From Bacteroidales bacterium (GTDB taxonomy: Bacteria; Bacteroidota; Bacteroidia; Bacteroidales; UBA932): DNA of 64,000 nt. The position numbers were made by a program, and so were the translations under genes. The notes below the pieces were generated by a model that saw nothing but the letters and a program-made list of their open reading frames with translations, had not been told where the DNA came from and ran no database searches. Positions 62,391 through 64,000 of this stretch are shown here, piece after piece (the first letter of the stretch is position 1; each line of letters begins with the position of its first letter). The DNA lies in the NCBI GenBank assembly GCA_017938925.1, contig JAGBAO010000008.1, positions 62,001-126,000 of the forward strand. Direction: 5' to 3'.

Positions 62391-64000
62391 TTACCAGAAA
62401 TACCAATAGAACGCTGCTGTGATTGCCAGAATGATTGCAGTGTGAATGATGTCCCACTTGTTCCAGCTCGCTTTTGTCTCCTGCTTCTGAGCCTCCGTCG
62501 CCGTGCCGAACACAAGTCCACTGATCTTTTCCTCTGACGGAGCCTTGGTGCAGAGGCTGACCACAATGATGACCACGATGCAGAAGAGGAACATCCATCC
62601 GCAGAAGAACAGCCAGTTCAGATCATAGAACAGATACTTGAAGAAGTTATCCGCTGCATCCGCAACATTTGAATAATATATCTTTGCACCAAGTCTTGTC
62701 AGACCTATCACCAAGCCCGAAATAAGGCCCCACATACCGCCTTTGGCAGAAGTGCGTTTCCAGCAGATGCCGAGAAGGAAGGCAGCTGCGATTCCCGGTG
62801 CGAGAACCGACTGGACATCCTGGAGGTAGTTGTAGAGTACGTCGCCGACTGAGCGCATCACCGGAATCCAGAGGATGCCGAGAACGACGATTACTACGGT
62901 AGCCACCTGGCCGATGACCACAAGTTTCTTCTCAGGCGTCTCAGGGCGGAAACGCTTGTAGAAGTCTATGGTGAAGAGCATTGATGACGAATTGAAAAGC
63001 GAGGCCAGAGAGCTCATCAAGGCTGCCAGAATTCCGCAGACCACGAGTCCTTTCACTCCGGCGGGAAGAAGTCTGGCGACAAGGGTCGGGAAAGCCGCAT
63101 CCGGAGTGGAGAGTCTGAACACTTCACCGTTGATGACTATTCCCTTGGTGTGAAGAGCGTAAGCAATCATTCCCGGAATGAGGAACAGGAAGACAGGAAG
63201 AAGCTTGAGGTATGCACCGAAAATGGTACCTCTCCTTGCCTCCGTCTGGTTCTTTCCCGAAAGCACCCTCTGCACGATGAACTGATCCGTACACCAGTAC
63301 CAGAAACCGATGATGGCAGATCCGACCAGGGCTCCAAGCCAAGGATACTGAGGATCCCTGTTGTCGCGCATGAGCTCCACCATGGTGTTGCCGTATTCAT
63401 TCACCTGCGTCGCACCGCATATCTGCATCATCTCATCCCAGCCGCCGAGTTCCTTGAGTCCGAGGACAAGGATGACCAGCGAGCCCAAAAGCAAGATAGG
63501 AGTCTGAAGGACAGAGGTATAAAGCACTGATTTCATACCTCCTGCCACCGTATATATCGCCGTGATCAGGACCAGACCGATGGCTGCAATCCAGAAGAAG
63601 TCAATGCCCCAGAGTGTCTCGATTCCGAACACCTGCTGGAAGACAAGACCTCCGGCATATACCGTCACAGCAACCTTCGTAAGCACATAACTGATCAGGG
63701 AAATCACCGAAAGTATGGTTCTTGACTGAGGATTATATCTCTTCTCCAGAAACTCCGGCATCGTATATACCATGCTGCGGGAATAGAAAGGCACGAACAC
63801 CCATCCCAGAAGAAGGATCATCCAGCCCTGTATCTCCCAGTGAGCCATGGCCATTCCGCTTGACGCTCCTGTACCTGCAAGACCAATGAGATGCTCCGAG
63901 CCTATGTTGGAAGCGAATATTGAGGCTCCGATAGCTATCCAGGTAGCATCTTTCCCACCAAGGAAATAGTCTGCGGAACTGTTCTGTTTCTGCTTCATCA
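62391..64000 (-). CDS. Sodium/solute symporter (SSS family), probable arabinose transporter (partial)
   Basis: At least 535 residues, cut by the window end: the first visible residues (SADYFLGGKDATWIAIGAS) correspond to the loop after the first membrane helix, so about 35-40 residues are missing. ASNIGSEHLIGLAGTGASSG (about residue 29 here) is the SGLT-type core; AGGMKSVLYTSVLQT and GALVGSAIIGFWYWCTDQFI follow, with about 13 membrane segments. It heads the visible araDAB-GH97 operon, so L-arabinose uptake is the likely role. Confidence 0.92.
   Translation of the reverse strand, partial: MKQKQNSSADYFLGGKDATWIAIGASIFASNIGSEHLIGLAGTGASSGMAMAHWEIQGWMILLLGWVFVPFYSRSMVYTMPEFLEKRYNPQSRTILSVISLISYVLTKVAVTVYAGGLVFQQVFGIETLWGIDFFWIAAIGLVLITAIYTVAGGMKSVLYTSVLQTPILLLGSLVILVLGLKELGGWDEMMQICGATQVNEYGNTMVELMRDNRDPQYPWLGALVGSAIIGFWYWCTDQFIVQRVLSGKNQTEARRGTIFGAYLKLLPVFLFLIPGMIAYALHTKGIVINGEVFRLSTPDAAFPTLVARLLPAGVKGLVVCGILAALMSSLASLFNSSSMLFTIDFYKRFRPETPEKKLVVIGQVATVVIVVLGILWIPVMRSVGDVLYNYLQDVQSVLAPGIAAAFLLGICWKRTSAKGGMWGLISGLVIGLTRLGAKIYYSNVADAADNFFKYLFYDLNWLFFCGWMFLFCIVVIIVVSLCTKAPSEEKISGLVFGTATEAQKQETKASWNKWDIIHTAIILAITAAFYWYFW

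Noticed and set aside
1..64000. tRNA, rRNA and tmRNA genes
   Set aside because: Reading both strands by eye I found no T-loop plus acceptor-stem combination; a tRNAscan-type search would be decisive.

Overview
The window reads as chromosomal DNA of a gut-type Bacteroidales bacterium; I cannot name the genus. The evidence is the recurring promoter box TAnnTTTG (best with TTTG about 19 bases upstream), lipoproteins and TonB-dependent receptors of Bacteroidota type, a hybrid two-component-type beta-propeller sensor, the cluster DUF4271 - hemD - rnpA - yidD, DUF2723, a GH97 enzyme, and a fused LacI-like/AraC sugar regulator. I saw no rRNA or tRNA gene.

Layout. 0-2.1 kb: the cut N-terminus of a periplasmic sensor and a lipoprotein aldose 1-epimerase. 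2.3-2.6 kb: palindromic repeats. 2.6-5.6 kb: rplM-rpsI and rpsB-tsf (minus strand). 5.8-13.2 kb: a hexuronate regulon (uxaB, uxaA, uxaC, ExuT-like transporter) with a divergent XylR-like regulator. 13.2-14.2 kb: pfkA. 14.5-19.5 kb: a large Oar-like TonB-dependent receptor with a BACON/OB-fold lipoprotein. 19.6-21.2 kb: metK behind a probable SAM-II riboswitch and a terminator-like hairpin. 21.3-28.9 kb: smpB, miaA (with an in-frame palindromic insertion), and a minus-strand series trxA - OM barrel - LOG - polyprenyl synthase - holB - RicT/PSP1 - trmB. 29-36 kb: a tripartite RND efflux operon with a PII-like protein and a divergent AraC regulator. 36-38.3 kb: lgt and pgk. 38.4-43.6 kb: an accessory island. 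43.7-56.5 kb: housekeeping genes (methyltransferase, DUF2723, SUI1 factor, DUF4271-hemD-rnpA-yidD, lepA, an ECF sigma operon, trmN6-like, lolD). 56.5-64 kb: an L-arabinose operon (SSS symporter, araD, araA, araB, GH97), whose symporter is cut by the window end.

The accessory island (38.4-43.6 kb) is the most unusual part. It holds (i) a REP-associated HUH transposase (RAYT-like) with an unknown partner gene, the pair bracketed by two 115-bp direct repeats that each contain two 40-bp palindromes; (ii) a four-gene operon of small secreted, coiled-coil and membrane proteins preceded by a structured leader RNA with a terminator and a possible anti-terminator; (iii) an AbiE-like antitoxin/toxin pair with an apparently leaderless promoter. 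The 40-(32 to 35)-40 palindrome layout of the transposase flanks recurs with a different sequence at three other intergenic sites, which suggests a RAYT-driven family of bipalindromic elements. A further class of 26-bp palindromic units forms two three-copy arrays with a 51-52 bp period.

How the genes work together: the hexuronate and arabinose operons fit a pectin/arabinogalactan-degrading life style and both feed central metabolism, where pfkA and pgk act. The riboswitch ties metK to SAM. The efflux operon is probably controlled by the AraC protein beside it.
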